From Blasia pusilla (lineage: Eukaryota; Marchantiophyta; Marchantiopsida; Blasiales): a DNA stretch of 64,000 nt. Under the pieces are notes generated by a model. It ran no database searches and was not told the DNA's origin. It saw only the letters and a program-made list of their open reading frames with translations. The stretch covers positions 20,894,001 to 20,958,000 of the forward strand of contig CM114271.1 of the NCBI GenBank assembly GCA_050084515.1, in the 5' to 3' direction. Positions 11,701-22,262 of this stretch are shown here, piece by piece (positions within the stretch are counted from its first letter, which is position 1; the number at the start of each line of letters is the position of its first letter). A program made the position numbers and the translations under genes.

Positions 11701-14700
11701 GTTTGCAATGAATGCTACTTCCAAGTAAGGTGTACCCCCAGTTGATCGTGTGATTGCAGCTTGTAAACTTTTGTTGTTGCACTACCTGATTCTTTTCCGG
11801 ACAAAGTGGCAAGAGTTTGATATGATCAGTCTAGGTGATCCACTTGATCTCACTGATCTCCCACTGTTCCTGCTCTTCTTCTGTCTGGTGGAGAGATCCT
11901 TGACACTGATCGTGTCTTGGACCTCATCTATCAAGTTTTCCAGCGTTGGTTGCTCTTTCGCCATCATGACTCAAAGGCTCTGGCTGAGAATCCATTGGGC
12001 TTGTCCTCGCAAATATCCTGAAGGTGTTGGAGGAATGTGATCAGATTTTTAATAGCATGAATCTCCATTGGGACCTCCCCAAACTAAACCAGTAGAATGT
12101 CATGGGGAGTGGCTCTCCTAATACTCAGACTCTGTTGCATGAACAGTTTCTGGGGGATCTCTAGACCTTGGGGCCATGCATTATGCATTGGGTGGCTGCG
12201 ATCACGAGAGCTTTGAAGAGATTGAGTTTTCGAAGAATATGCCAGAGTTCCATTCTTCTGCAGTTAGACTGCAACATGTGTAAACAAACCCCTCAATCCT
12301 GCAATTATCTTGTTGCGACTTCCATTAGTTCTCCATTGGTTTGTTGGGTTTGAGCTGTAACCCCAGGTATATGTACTCACTACACAAAAATGCTGACTCA
12401 TCCTCCCAGTAGTCGAATTTTTGGGAGAGATTTGAAAGAGAGAGGAGGAGAGGCTAGAGCTTGAAAATCGTCTCAATAATCCCTGGTTTTGAATGAATCT
12501 GCCTATACTATGGTTAGGCAGTATCGCCAGAATGAAAAAACCAGAGAATTAACAAATGAAATGATTTCTTATCCATGGGAGTCCAAAGAAGGACCGTAGG
12601 ACTTTGTTTTGCAACATTTGCGAGAATTAATCAGTGTGAATCCAAAGAAAGAGGTTCCCTTTGCCTGGTGGTGTTCCCTGTCCTTCACACACCTAAATTT
12701 GGCTATCTGAACTTGATTCTTACTAGTCATGAAGTCAGCAACCACGAGGGAAGTACCTTGGAAGAGATCTCGGAACTAGAGTCTGATAGATCATAACGAG
12801 GTTCTCACCAAACGGGGTTCCAACTAGACAAGTGAGCTTTAACTGATTTGCTGATTGTACAAGCTGAAATCATGGGGGTTAGCAGAATCTAGTTCTGAGA
12901 TTGTACCAGAAGATACGTCTGGTGATCTTCCTTTTCAACAGGTTATGGGTCCACCCCAAACCTTTCTTCTTAGTTACTTCAGGGGTGTAGAGAAATTGAA
13001 TGGAGGACACTATAACGAATGGTCCAGAACCATGATGGGCATTCAAATGCTGAATGGGTTGTGGGCTTCTGTAGAGATGAAACCTCACAACTTGGACGAG
13101 CTTGTGTTGAATTTAGCTTCAAGACAGCAAAATCAGCTGGCAGTTGTCTGAATAGGACAGACCTTGAACTACTCTATGAGGGAGTGGGTGGATGGTATAG
13201 CAAATGCTTGGGAGATCTGGTCCAGGTTGAAGAGTTTGAAGGAGTCAGCTCTGAATTTGCCCATGCAAAGGTGGAAGACCTTGAGTTCAAGAAGGATGGC
13301 TGACACAGATAAAATTACCTTAACAGCAGAAACATTTGTTAAAAACTCTCGTCCTTTAGTGACTGGTTTCAGAGCATTTGGCATTCTCTACGGAATGGCA
13401 AGCCAGAAGTACAAATCTTTTTTGTCAATTTGACTTTCCAATACTTCCACATATAGGTGGTGATCTCAACTTTCATATCTGTTCACCCACTTATAAGCAT
13501 AACACAGGAACAGCATTGATTGTGTGTTGACATCACCAACCTGTTGTCATGATATCAGAGAAGGTAGAGCATACATACCTGTGATGCATGACCAAAAGGT
13601 GGGGTGACCAGGGGTTGTTCTGGATCATCTCGATCGAATTGAATCGCATCCTGCATATACCGACATTGAATCAGTGAGTGAGAACAAAATGAAAATAGAA
13701 CGAAATATTTGCAACTGTGCAGCAAAGAAACATGTGAAAAACCAAGGACTTCAATTTATCTAAAGGACCTTACAGACAATTCGGGTTGGTAGTAATCAGT
13801 CTACAAGGAGTTTTAGAATTGAAAATCTCATATTCATCCTAACCATCAAGAAACTCAATAAAATCCAAGTCTAAGAGTGTGTACCAGGCCTCGTGATAAT
13901 AAGACTGAAAATAGCAGTAGTAATGCTCCCATGCGACTTCTAAAAGCTGGCAGCAAAATCTGAAGCTGGTAGTGAAGGCTGGAAATCGATGTCACTGTAC
14001 ACACTTTGACAAGCCTATGAAACTCTTTCACAGAGTCAAGAGCTATGCCGTCCAACGCTTTTGCCACAATCTGCACATTGACCAACATAAACATCAACCT
14101 CTTTGTCGAGGAAAAGTTATTCTACAAATACTCAAGGGGTGTGAAATGCTGGACCTTCCACCAACAAAGCATATGAGCATTGTTCACTCTCCTTATTGAT
14201 CCATGCTTCCCTACAAGGCCATAGTTAGCAAAGGGTATTTTTTGTACGCCCACCACCAGTCTGGGCATAAACTCAGTGACCATACAGAAAGTAAATGATG
14301 TACCACAAAGAAATCAGAGTGGATTCCATTACTCAGATATAATTTTCCTCTGAAAATCGGAGGGGCATACATAGAATGGCTGATAGACTCCAATGAGCCT
14401 CCTATTTACTTCAAGTAAAAACTGATGGAAAATCAGATCCTCAATGAATGACAAAAGGAAACATATCGTCATCTAAAGGCATCTAACCATCATTCACATG
14501 GAAAACACTTCCACACTAGATTCCACAATTAAACGAGATGAGAGAGTACGGGTGGTCTAAATGTGTCCCACTGATTGGCTCCATATAATCAACCTTCCAG
14601 AATTCCCCATTTTCTCAACATCTATACATCAGAGTTGTAGCCCAAGTGAGTACAACCAACAAGAACGATTGTGCCAAACTGACTTCTAGGCACAACTCAT

Positions 14701-17700
14701 GATAGCTCAGCTGGAAATACTCATTGCTTGATGAACCTGGTAGGTTCAACATTACACTGTTATATGACCCACAGATGTAGACGGACCGGATCATGTCCAT
14801 TGGATCAAAAAGATAGAGGTGGTACTTCTACTGTGAACCCAGCTAAGCCCATTAGCATGCTGACAATTGAACCATATGTCCCCATATGAAACTAGGTCTC
14901 CATTCCAGTTAAATCGGGCAGAGGTTTGGGGAACCACTTGGGATAGACTTTTGAGAAACATGGCTTAAACAAAGATGAGAATGGACCCAGAGAGAAGAAT
15001 GAAGGAGGATTCGAATTCTTTTTTTCAATCATATTTTCACCATCAGTTCAACCATCCAACAGATCTCTAGTGAGATTCCTTATCTCCTTATGCACAAAAA
15101 CACCAAAGAGAGGATCTAGGAACAGCAGGTTTAGAACACCAAACTGAAAGAGAAAAAGGAAAATGTTGGGCAAACCTCATCCTCATCATCCTCTTTGGAA
15201 ATCTCTTCTACACCAAAGCCTGGAATATCAAGGACAACCAATTCCGCTTTCTGCTTTCCACCAGCTCTCCACAAGGTCTCTCCCATAGCCCGCACCAATG
15301 CCCTGACATAGCAAACCACACTCACTTCTTAGGACAAGCAAGTGCCAAGATCCTGTTAATCTCTTTCAGTAAAGTAACTGTGGAATACTAACTATTCTCC
15401 TTACATCGATATGAGACTCTGAAATTCTAAGAGAGTGAAAATCCCCACTCTCTAATTGTAGATACAAAGATGTCTGCCGAAGTTGCAATTCAGGAACAGG
15501 GATAGCAGGTTTCATTTGAAAGGATATGAAAAAAGAAAGTAAAGAATTCTGTTCTCCAGACAAATGTCAACATATTACATAAAGGATTTAGTGGCATGTA
15601 GGTTCACAATAAAAAAGGGTCTTACTGAAAACCCAACAAACCCAATCAACAATGTAGCAAGTTAAAAATGACTCATCCATCAGACCAAGGTTTCTTATTC
15701 CTTAATTCTTCATCTTTATCAAGCCTCAGATGATGTACAAGATCCTCATCCAAATGATTGAAACTCTTTAACATGTCCTCCAAATTGTCTGCCAAATATC
15801 AAACCATCGGCCATATTCACATATGCGATGTGAACCCTGATAGTGAATCCAAGCAAGACAAAATGTGGAATCAAGTCACCTTGTCCTTTGACTATCGGAG
15901 TAGACTAGTCGGGGATCGATTGCTTCACTGCGAGGACTAATCACAGATTTTCCAGAATTGCTCGACTGAGACACAGCCATGTCTTTATTCCCGAAAAGTT
16001 GTGCATCAGCCTCATTTTCCGGAACAAATAGGAGATACTTCAGCACTAGTGCCTGCCCAGCGAATGAACATATCAGCATTTTCCTTCCAAATCCAGGCAT
16101 ACAATAAGACAGTCTGCGTTGTCAACAACAGTGCCAACTCAACCGATTTAAGTTGGAGTCATGCTTTACAAGTGATGAGGACCACAAATCTTGGTGTTCC
16201 CAGGTCAGAATGCTAGAACACTCAAGCATGACTAAGATTATTATTCCATGGAAGAGCATAGCCCATTCTCATACAGTTGATTGGTAGACCTTATGAGCCT
16301 GACCAGGATCTGGTGCAAATATTTTGAAGGTTTGCACTGTTGCACAGCGCTGATCCCAGTAGGGCACATAAGGTGCAACAGTAAGCCGAGTCCTACAGCT
16401 CTGCTGAACCAGGCGTAATCTAGACAACTCTAATGTACACTGGGGAGTTCCCAAAATCACCCAGTAACTGTGGAGAAACCAAACCCATAGGTTTGTCCGT
16501 TTTAACCAGACATGCATTTAATGAACAACTTACAATGATGTTTCCTCATTCAATAAACATAGGCATTGTAGTCCTAACTATAGACCTATTAATTTAGCTA
16601 TTACGTTTCCCAATTGCTTGTGCACATGCATTTTAAATGTAGTTGAACCTCAAATCTAAAAGATTATGTAGAGCGGAACCACAACAATATTGCTGCAAAC
16701 CCCATCACTACACGATCAACTTTGTTCACTTCCCTTTAAGACGTTACGAAAATCTCTGCCTACAATGAAATTGGAATTCGAAGAACATAAGACAGCAGAG
16801 AAAAGAGGTCGAAAGCTAGAGTAACTTGAGACCACACAGCTCCCTCAGGTATAGTGGAACGCCCGAGTTAGGCCAAGAGGAAAGACCTGTATGGGTGCAA
16901 GTACCCCACAGGGTCCACCTTCCCGCTGTACCAGTCCTAGACATGTTTCCGGATCGGGACTGAATCTGCAGACAGGAAAAGTGATCGCAATTACATGAGT
17001 ACCAACTCAACCTATACCATGGTTGACCGTTCCACCCATGTTTCTGACAATAGTACCAAGTAAATGACTACTGGTCACCGACCTGCTCTGAAGCTGAGAC
17101 ATCGGAAACCAACTACATTGACAAGTCACAAACGACTTGGCCTCATATTAGCCTTCCAAGCCCCCTCTGGAAGCTGGTAAATGGCTACATGATCAATACA
17201 TAGCCCTCTTATGCAAGTGAAGCTCCTTCATTTCATGGAAACGGTAAAATCGAGGCACTCAATAATGCCCGTAAGGCACTCGCCTAACATCGTGAATCCT
17301 TATCTGAACGCCAGGTCTAGTGCGTGAAACTCGTCTTAAAGCATATGCAAACAGCCACTCCATGCACTATTTACTACCCAATTCAACTCATGTAAAATTC
17401 GAATGGGATTAGCGTGGAAGGAGGAGCTCGCATAAACCCATGAACGTTTGGCAAAAATAAAATCTGCGGGAAAAAGCTGTTAGCCAGTTGCAGCCCTCAG
17501 ACCGGAACAGACACCGAACCGGGCACCACGATTTTGGAAAATGAAAAGACGTTCAACGAAGCCCGGAATTGTCCAGAAATTCAAATCCGGACGTCATGAA
17601 GAAGTTAAACTGTGCCCTTTCGACAACAACCAGAAGATCCGCGAGAAAGATGAATGTTTCAAAACTCAGAGTCGAAATTTGTGTAGTCCTCGCCATGTAC

Positions 17701-18403
17701 GAAATTGCAAGTCCTGAAATCTTCAATCCGAGAGTGATAGAGAGTAGACATCTGCCCAACCAGTAAACCCGCAGATCGCCAAAAACTCAGCGCCCTCGAG
17801 GGACACGACAGATTGGAGGGAGGCCGGGACTATGCACCTGAAACCTTGATTACACCACTGTGCGAGAACATCCTTTGACATGTTCGTCCCAAACACAATC
17901 GTGTGCAACTGCTCCGCCAAACGATATGGCAGCTGTTGTCGTTCATCTTCGACCCTTCGCTTTCCTCTCACACTCTTCTCTCCCAGTTCTCTTACGCTCG
18001 CTTCCGGAAGGGGCCCCTGCAACCTGTCGTGGACAGGTGCTACACTTTTGCTGGGACTGCGAAGATCATTGATACGCTCAGTCGGAGACGATGACGAAAC
18101 CGAGGGATCGGTGACGCCCGCCAAACCACTTCGGGCCATAGACCTCGTCCACCTCTGCTCTGCTGCCGCAGCAAGAATCTCCCTCTGCAACCGCCGATCT
18201 TTCGCTTCGGCGGTTTCCGTAGGCAAAGAAGGAGTGGCCGGAGGAGAAGAGAGCGTGGCATTGTCCCTGGGCTTACTGCGCTTCGCGTCCGGCACAGGTT
18301 GCAAGCTCATCCGAAACGCCCTCTGCAGCTCCTCATCATCATGCTCACCCATCCAGATCTGCTCTTCACTCCCTCGATCAGCCTCCACCTCGTCACTACT
18401 CAC
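6069..18403 (-). CDS. MINDY3: MINDY-3/FAM188A-like deubiquitinase gene, seven coding exons
   Basis: Proposed exons (minus strand, in order): 18403-17838, 16965-16887, 16052-15880, 15302-15176, 14070-13885, 13650-13579, 6869-6069. Each intron is GT-AG, phases agree, and the sum is 2004 nt, giving 667 residues plus TGA. Seen: a ubiquitin-interacting motif at residues 22-35 (DDEELQRAFRMS), the catalytic motif GGPCGV with Cys208, the MINDY block ending GSESHYTVLF with His471, and an EF-hand-like segment near 495-520. This order is that of animal MINDY-3, a cysteine protease family that trims Lys48-linked ubiquitin chains. The UIM-bearing N-terminal extension should help bind ubiquitin chains. The start is the first Met of the open frame that reaches the UIM. 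Intron 6 is 6709 bp and loaded with retrotransposon remnants. I see no inactivating lesion in the proposed coding sequence. Biochemical activity is inferred from family membership. Confidence 0.9.
8055..8137. repeat. Dispersed repeat family R, copy 1
   Basis: About 83 bp sharing TACTCATGAAATAGTACCTG, CATAGCCTTG, ACCCTGGT and GATTGGGATGGGT with copies at 8435-8517 and 30739-30820. Non-coding; probably a fragment of a transposon end. Confidence 0.65.
8435..8517. repeat. Dispersed repeat family R, copy 2
   Basis: Same orientation as copy 1, about 380 bp further on. Shares TATGAAGTAGTGCCTGTCAT, AGCCTTGCGACC and GACTGGGATGGGT. Followed 150 bp later by the AC microsatellite and the LINE 3' end. 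Confidence 0.65.
8672..8706. repeat. (AC)n microsatellite
   Basis: An uninterrupted dinucleotide AC run of about 35 bases. It lies just beyond the 3' end of a minus-strand LINE, where it would read as a (GT)n tail. Confidence 0.95.
8978..9409 (-). pseudogene. LINE reverse transcriptase fragment
   Basis: A 143-codon open stretch with the RT palm motif LLLYGDDIALMS (canonical YADD, here YGDD), followed by GLQRYLDALSSFCNKSGMEV and a KT block, the usual order of LINE-type RTs. The N-terminal RT motifs are absent because of the upstream deletion. The same protein region recurs at 12264-12400. Confidence 0.85.
9608..10830 (-). pseudogene. LINE endonuclease region, frameshifted
   Basis: Successive minus-strand frames give LQVLAICNQLMNTN near the start, then NILLVGEFNRRT (the ILLGDFNART-type catalytic block of AP endonucleases), and later STSAVDYLI (the S-x-IDYVL block). 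These three landmarks occur in the expected order. Stops between frames show decay. Confidence 0.7.
12050..12480 (-). mobile_element. LINE fragment, RT C-terminal part, second copy
   Basis: Encodes on minus a degenerate version of the block after the RT palm (WGYSSNPTNQWRTNGS matches GVQLKPNNQWRMNVS of the copy at 8978-9409) and continues into the RT C-terminal region shared with 32640-32890. Truncated at both ends. Confidence 0.7.
12560..12790 (-). mobile_element. LINE 3' end fragment
   Basis: Nucleotide similarity by eye to the LINE 3' ends at 8725-8900 and 31885-32110: shared blocks CCATGGGAGTCCAAAG, GACTTTGTTTTGCAA and CTTGGAAGAGATC. Carries only the end of the ORF and the 3' UTR. Confidence 0.65.
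12930..13440 (+). pseudogene. Ty1/copia gag remnant in intron 6
   Basis: The plus strand encodes VEKLNGGHYNEWSRTMMG and then GLWASVE, the K-L-x-G-x-N-Y-x-x-W ... G-L-W block of copia gag (UBN2/DUF4219-type). After a frame change, ANAWEIWSRLKSL matches the A-W-x-x-L-K block. No protease, integrase or RT follows; intron 6 ends at 13578. It lies antisense to the host gene. Confidence 0.65.
13579..13650 (-). CDS. MINDY3: MINDY-3 exon 6
   Basis: A 72 nt exon (24 codons) from acceptor ATATGCAG|GATGCG to donor CATCACAG|GTATGT. It encodes DRDDPEQPLVTPPFGHASQ, nearly identical to the family block that precedes EIVNLLL in exon 7. It is followed by the 6.7 kb intron. Confidence 0.9.
13885..14070 (-). 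CDS. MINDY3: MINDY-3 exon 5
   Basis: A 186 nt exon (62 codons) from acceptor AATGTGCAG|ATTGTG to donor GGCCTG|GTACAC. It encodes the highly conserved FRSRMGALLLLFSVLLSRGL block (close to FQSRMGALL in homologues). Confidence 0.9.
15176..15302 (-). CDS. MINDY3: MINDY-3 exon 4
   Basis: A 127 nt exon from acceptor ATGTCAG|GGCATT to donor GATGAG|GTTTGC. It encodes the conserved helix RALVRAMGETLWRAGG and then an acidic run (EDDEDE). Phase 0 at the 3' end. Confidence 0.87.
15880..16052 (-). CDS. MINDY3: MINDY-3 exon 3
   Basis: A 173 nt exon from acceptor CTGGGCAG|GCACTAG to donor GGACAAG|GTGACT. It encodes ALVLKYLLFVPENEAD, matching the family block after the catalytic Cys, then a Ser-rich stretch. 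It leaves two bases that exon 4 completes as Arg of the RALVRAM block. Confidence 0.87.
16887..16965 (-). CDS. MINDY3: MINDY-3 exon 2 (catalytic cysteine exon)
   Basis: A 79 nt exon between acceptor TCTGCAG|A and donor ATACAG|GTCTTT. It encodes the conserved LGLVQREGGPCGVLAPIQ block in which Cys208 is the expected nucleophile. It is too short to stand out as an open frame; it is found by looking for the missing catalytic motif between exons 1 and 3. Confidence 0.88.
17838..18403 (-). CDS. MINDY3: MINDY-3 exon 1 (UIM and start of catalytic domain)
   Basis: Begins with ATG (complement of 18401-18403) and runs 566 nt to the donor TTTCAG|GTGCAT. It encodes the acidic N-terminus, the UIM at residues 22-35, a Ser/Pro-rich and basic low-complexity linker, and then the first conserved catalytic block (LHTIVFGTNMSKDVLAQW). 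It ends after two bases of a codon, which the first base of exon 2 completes as Arg. Confidence 0.88.
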
Positions 18404-19500
18404 TTCCCACTTGTCGATTCTCAGTCACCTCAGCCTCCGTCCGCTTTACTCCACCTCCTTATTATCCTCGAATTCCACCTCACCAATTAGTCCTCCTGTA
18501 CATTTCCAACCTCCCTCCCCTCCCATCCCATCCCATCCCACATTTCATCCTCCTCCCACTCCTGCTGCCTCCCTCACCGCTTCCTCCTCTCCCCCGCACC
18601 CAGAGTACTTTTACCCCTCACTGCCTTCCTTTCCTGATTACAGCGTCCCCCTCCGAGTCTCCGCACCGAAAATCTACACCCGCACGGCTGTGCCCGATCC
18701 TCTGTCATTCACGGATTGAGCGCTCTTCGCTCCTTGCTACCATTGACTATCGGATCATCAGGCGCCCCGTCGAATCCTGCACACCCTAACAAGTTCCTCG
18801 TACCTTCCCCTCATCGCGGAGCACAGAACCTCGCCACTCGTACATAAGTAAATACAGAAGACATGTACGTCGACTCTCCGCTACCTCCGTCCCTCGCTAG
18901 CGGCTGTGCCTACTTTCGACGCCCAGTACCTCTGTTCCTCGCTGGCGGTCGCCTACTTGGGCACCTAGCTAACTAGCTAACTAGCTAGCTCTTCATCGAA
19001 CCTTTCGCCACTCCAGGCCTTCAGCTGCGAGCGGATGAGTGAAAGAGCGGAGCCTTGCTGCCTTTGAGAGAGTCTCCGATAGTCTCAAAGGACCCGCCGG
19101 TGCGTGCGTGCGCGCGCGCGAGCGAGCGAGGGCGGGCGTGTGGACCCGGGCTCTCGCTTGCGGGAGGAGGAGGCAGGCACGCGGCGTCAGTCGATCGCGA
19201 GCAGAACATCCAGAGGAGGACGTCGTCTGGCTGCCTCCAAGCACGGCAGCACGGCGACGCGTGCGCGACCGATACAACTGTGCTGCTAACTGTGGGGAAG
19301 TGGGTCCGAGGGTCCGCCTGGAACGGTCTGCTGGTCTCCGGTCCGGGCATGGCCTATCGGGCGTGATGGTGTCCGTCGGTCTGTCCGTCCGGCCGTATGC
19401 CAGCGGCATCCATCCCGCGTCCGTCCATCCGTCACCCGCCCGGACTGGTCACTGGAGAGCGCAGGTACCATTTGAGTCGGGTTAGGACCGAAGGTCTCAG
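18404..19500 (-). promoter_or_regulatory. GC-rich upstream region of MINDY-3 (probable promoter and 5' UTR)
   Basis: Immediately upstream of the MINDY-3 ATG. The first 300 bp (plus-strand view) are C/T-rich, so the transcript-sense strand is purine-rich, with a TCCCA pentamer run at about 18520-18541. A CTAGCTAA-type run sits at 18965-18990, followed by a strongly GC- and CpG-rich block with alternating GC at about 19100-19130. Large frames here on both strands give Arg/Ala-rich products with no family. I could not place a TATA box. Confidence 0.5.
18965..18990. repeat. Short CTAGCTAA-type tandem repeat
   Basis: Overlapping CTAGCTAA and CTAGCT units in an uninterrupted run upstream of the MINDY-3 start. 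Confidence 0.8.
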
Positions 19501-20525
19501 GTCGTTAGGAGGTCGTGATAGAACTTTGGTAAAGAAACGGGTTCATTTTTCCAACGGATAACCCAACAACAACACAAATCGGTTACTCTTATGCCTATAG
19601 ACAAGGAGGATGTGAATGACTTGAGGCCAAGCTCATCTTCACAGTACGTCGAGAATTCTATGTTTGTGCATCGCTCTGTTGCGACCTCTCATTTCTATAA
19701 CGAGGAAGTTTGTATCGGAAACGGAAACGGACATTCGTTTCCGTATCGAAAACAAAAACGGACAAGAAACGATGAGGTTTGATCACAACCCCAGCGTGCC
19801 TGAATCACCCAACAAGCGGAAGTGTGTACAACTCTGTAAAAACATCATGTGAGTACTCACTACATCGTCTTGTATGCTCGTTATCTGTGTAATTTGTCAT
19901 TGCTTCATGTGGTCGATCCAATGTTGTTCTAATTGAACTTTGTGAAATTATCTCGCGGGTATCGCTCATGTCATTGCAAACAATGATATCCATTCCCTAC
20001 CCACATAAATTCACTTGTAGTATGCAATGCTATTTGAGTAGACATAACAACATTTACTCCATTTTGGTTTTACTCCTCAAATATTGCAATTACAAATCTG
20101 CACTTTTTGCAAAGTAGAAACATCGGCAAGCTCATTTCCAATGAGTTTTTCATTTATGCCACACTTGTTGTAATGCTGCAATATAGCTTGTGTTTACATG
20201 GCCACACATATTCTCAGTCTTGCAATTTTTACCAGCGATATCATTAAAGCGTGGCTTTCTAACGGCAACTATGTTTCTCTTCAGAGCTTGTTTACGTTAA
20301 TAAAAAAGTCATATCTTCCCTAAGCTAAGTACCATCTTTATGTAAAATGTGTAGGAGCTTTCTCATTCCATGTTTCACAATATTTTTGCATATTTCTATC
20401 CCCGACCGCCCATGTGCACGTGTTTGTTTCAGTTCAGATTTTTACCATGGACTTTATTTTGTCTTCAATTCATGTCAAAAATATTTACACTGTTTTCAAC
20501 ATTGGCAACTTCTGTTTCCATTTTG
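19501..20525. other. No gene recognised; AT-rich after 19.8 kb
   Basis: Composition falls from GC-rich to AT-rich. A plus-strand frame at 19591-19782 has a basic ending (RKQKRTRNDE) that could be an exon upstream of the candidate exon at 20.5 kb, with a possible donor at the end, but nothing ties it to a family. Confidence 0.25.
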
Positions 20526-20870
20526 CAAGAAAGCAGTAAGGCAGCAAACCGCAGTACAAGTTCATATCGCACGCCACCGCCAATTAATTTTGTAAACTCA
20601 AGATGTCAAAGAAGTTGTTCTCCCTACCTCGAGGAGATCCCATTGCCAAGCATGGGTGACCCAGTCTACCGCAGTGACATTTTTCTCATTAGCCTATTTG
20701 ATGCAGCAATGATAAACATAGACATCGTCCAGGACAAGCTAGATGAGAGTGAACCTCATGTCGACATCCTTGGCATGGTAATGCGACCAGTAGTTGGAGA
20801 CGATAGCTCTAACACTAAAAGAATCGTGAAATTGCAACGCCAAGTTAGGGCAATACTTGTTAAGTCATAA
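20526..20870 (+). CDS. Candidate terminal exon of an unknown gene
   Basis: An open stretch ending in TAA (20868-20870) with more balanced codon use than its AT-rich surroundings. A possible acceptor is TTTTGCAAG at about 20520-20530. The product contains SMGDPVYRSDIFLISLFDAA, an acidic ILDESEPH-like stretch, and a basic end (KRIVKLQRQVRAI). I do not recognise a family. It could be the last exon of a small plus-strand gene whose earlier exons lie in the GC-rich zone before 19.8 kb, or a transposon-derived remnant. Confidence 0.25.
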   Translation, partial: QESSKAANRSTSSYRTPPPINFVNSRCQRSCSPYLEEIPLPSMGDPVYRSDIFLISLFDAAMINIDIVQDKLDESEPHVDILGMVMRPVVGDDSSNTKRIVKLQRQVRAILVKS

Positions 20871-22220
20871 GGTTTGTTGCAACATTGCAAAGAAAAATAT
20901 ATATAGCGGCGACACTGAACTTCTTAACATGATTATGGAACTTCAGACCTTGTACAAAGACAAGTAACTTTAATGAAGTTCATATACATATATGTTGGCT
21001 CCTTACCCTGTCTTGCTATTTTCTGCAAACCTCCATTTATGTCTGTTGTTTTTATTACTCGGGTGTACTTTGTACTTTGTACAAATACCTGCAGTCACAC
21101 AACATTTGTACTCAATTTTGATGAACCATTTTGATAATATATTATTCCCTTACTGTGTCTACAAAGTTGCCATCAATGACAATATACTATTGATTCAGTC
21201 GCGCACTCTGCTTTCCAGATATTCATGTTGCTATGCTTTGCTCATTTTACTTCATTTTGCCTTCCCACGGTGTATACTAGTTCTCTTTGTTCTTGTGTAT
21301 AGCATCATTGATCCATAATATTTTACATGCACCACTAGTACTTACTACGTCCACCTATCCAAGAGTTACTTCGTCTGTTGTAGATAGTAGTGAATTTTTT
21401 TTACATAAAATGATTCTGACACACTTCTTGGTTCCCAATATTGTTGTGAAATCCTATTCACTTCAAACACTACTTCCCGTTCTCCAATAACTTGGCTACT
21501 TTATCATTACGCAATTATGTTCATGAATATTAAGTCCATAACACATAACCTTCAATTCTGTTTACTTGGATTCACCTTTCTGCTATGATTATGAACCTTT
21601 TACTTACCGACATTCCACCAACACAACAATGTCTTAATTGCTTTGTTCATCATGGCCCACTATCAAATTTTTGACCACATATAATTCAAAGGATGCTACG
21701 CCAACAACAATGGGTCAGATGGCCGTTCGCCCGATTCATATTAACAAGTAACAGTCACCAACACAAATCGATATATTTGGTTATTAGCATTCCTCACATT
21801 CATTCGCCACTCATAAAATACATGATAACTCTTGGCACCTCTACAACGTTTCCAAATTTAACTACAACTCACTAGTGGCACTTCTTTATTGGCTTAGGCA
21901 TTATATTGCTCTTAACCTCAACTACCTATTACATGTCCTCGTCATGATAAATAAATTATACACGTGTGTATTTCCTAGCGACTTGCTCTGCTTGCATATG
22001 TCAACGTTGGTGGTAAACATGGGCCGCATTCTTGTTGTTCTTCTAACATTGGGGTGTTCTCTAGTTTCCGTAAAACTTCCACAAAAATTGTTTGTAATAT
22101 TGGAGTTTGGATTGGATCCACATAAGCTATCTAATATTGAGTGAGATGAGAGAAGGTAACAAATTGAGAAATGAACTCTTGAGCCTTGCACTAGTACTGC
22201 CTCTTTGCCTCCTCACAGAC
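20871..22220. other. AT-rich stretch, nothing recognised
   Basis: Low-complexity AT-rich sequence. Short frames are hydrophobic by composition only. No repeat pair or domain seen. Confidence 0.4.
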
Positions 22221-22223
22221 TTG

Positions 22224-22262
22224 ATACTAGTTAGGACCCGTGAGGAACTGTGCGATGCACGG
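22224..22262 (-). mobile_element. Possible Helitron 3' terminus
   Basis: On the minus strand a hairpin with CCGTG/CACGG arms is followed within about 10 bases by CTAGT, which fits the Helitron rule of a 3' hairpin then CTRR next to a T. On plus it reads ACTAGTTAGGACCCGTG...CACGG. No Rep/helicase coding sequence and no matching 5' TC end were found. Confidence 0.3.

Larger units (their letters stand above)
8725..11967 (-). mobile_element. Broken LINE (non-LTR retrotransposon) in intron 6 of MINDY-3
   Basis: On the minus strand, from high to low coordinates: a possible ORF1 start (11967-11782), an apurinic-type endonuclease region (about 10830-9608), a reverse transcriptase palm (9409-8978), and a 3' end at about 8900-8725 that is shared with other copies at 12560-12790 and 31885-32000. 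The endonuclease runs almost straight into the palm, so the RT fingers are deleted. Many stops and frameshifts make it dead. It lies in the same orientation as the host gene. Confidence 0.8.

Noticed and set aside
17880-18719. Plus-strand 279-codon open frame, Ser/Pro-rich
   Set aside because: It is antisense to MINDY-3 exon 1 and its upstream region. Composition explains it, and the minus strand has a conserved protein.
18993-19485. Arg/Ala-rich frames on both strands upstream of MINDY-3
   Set aside because: Same compositional effect; this is promoter-side DNA.
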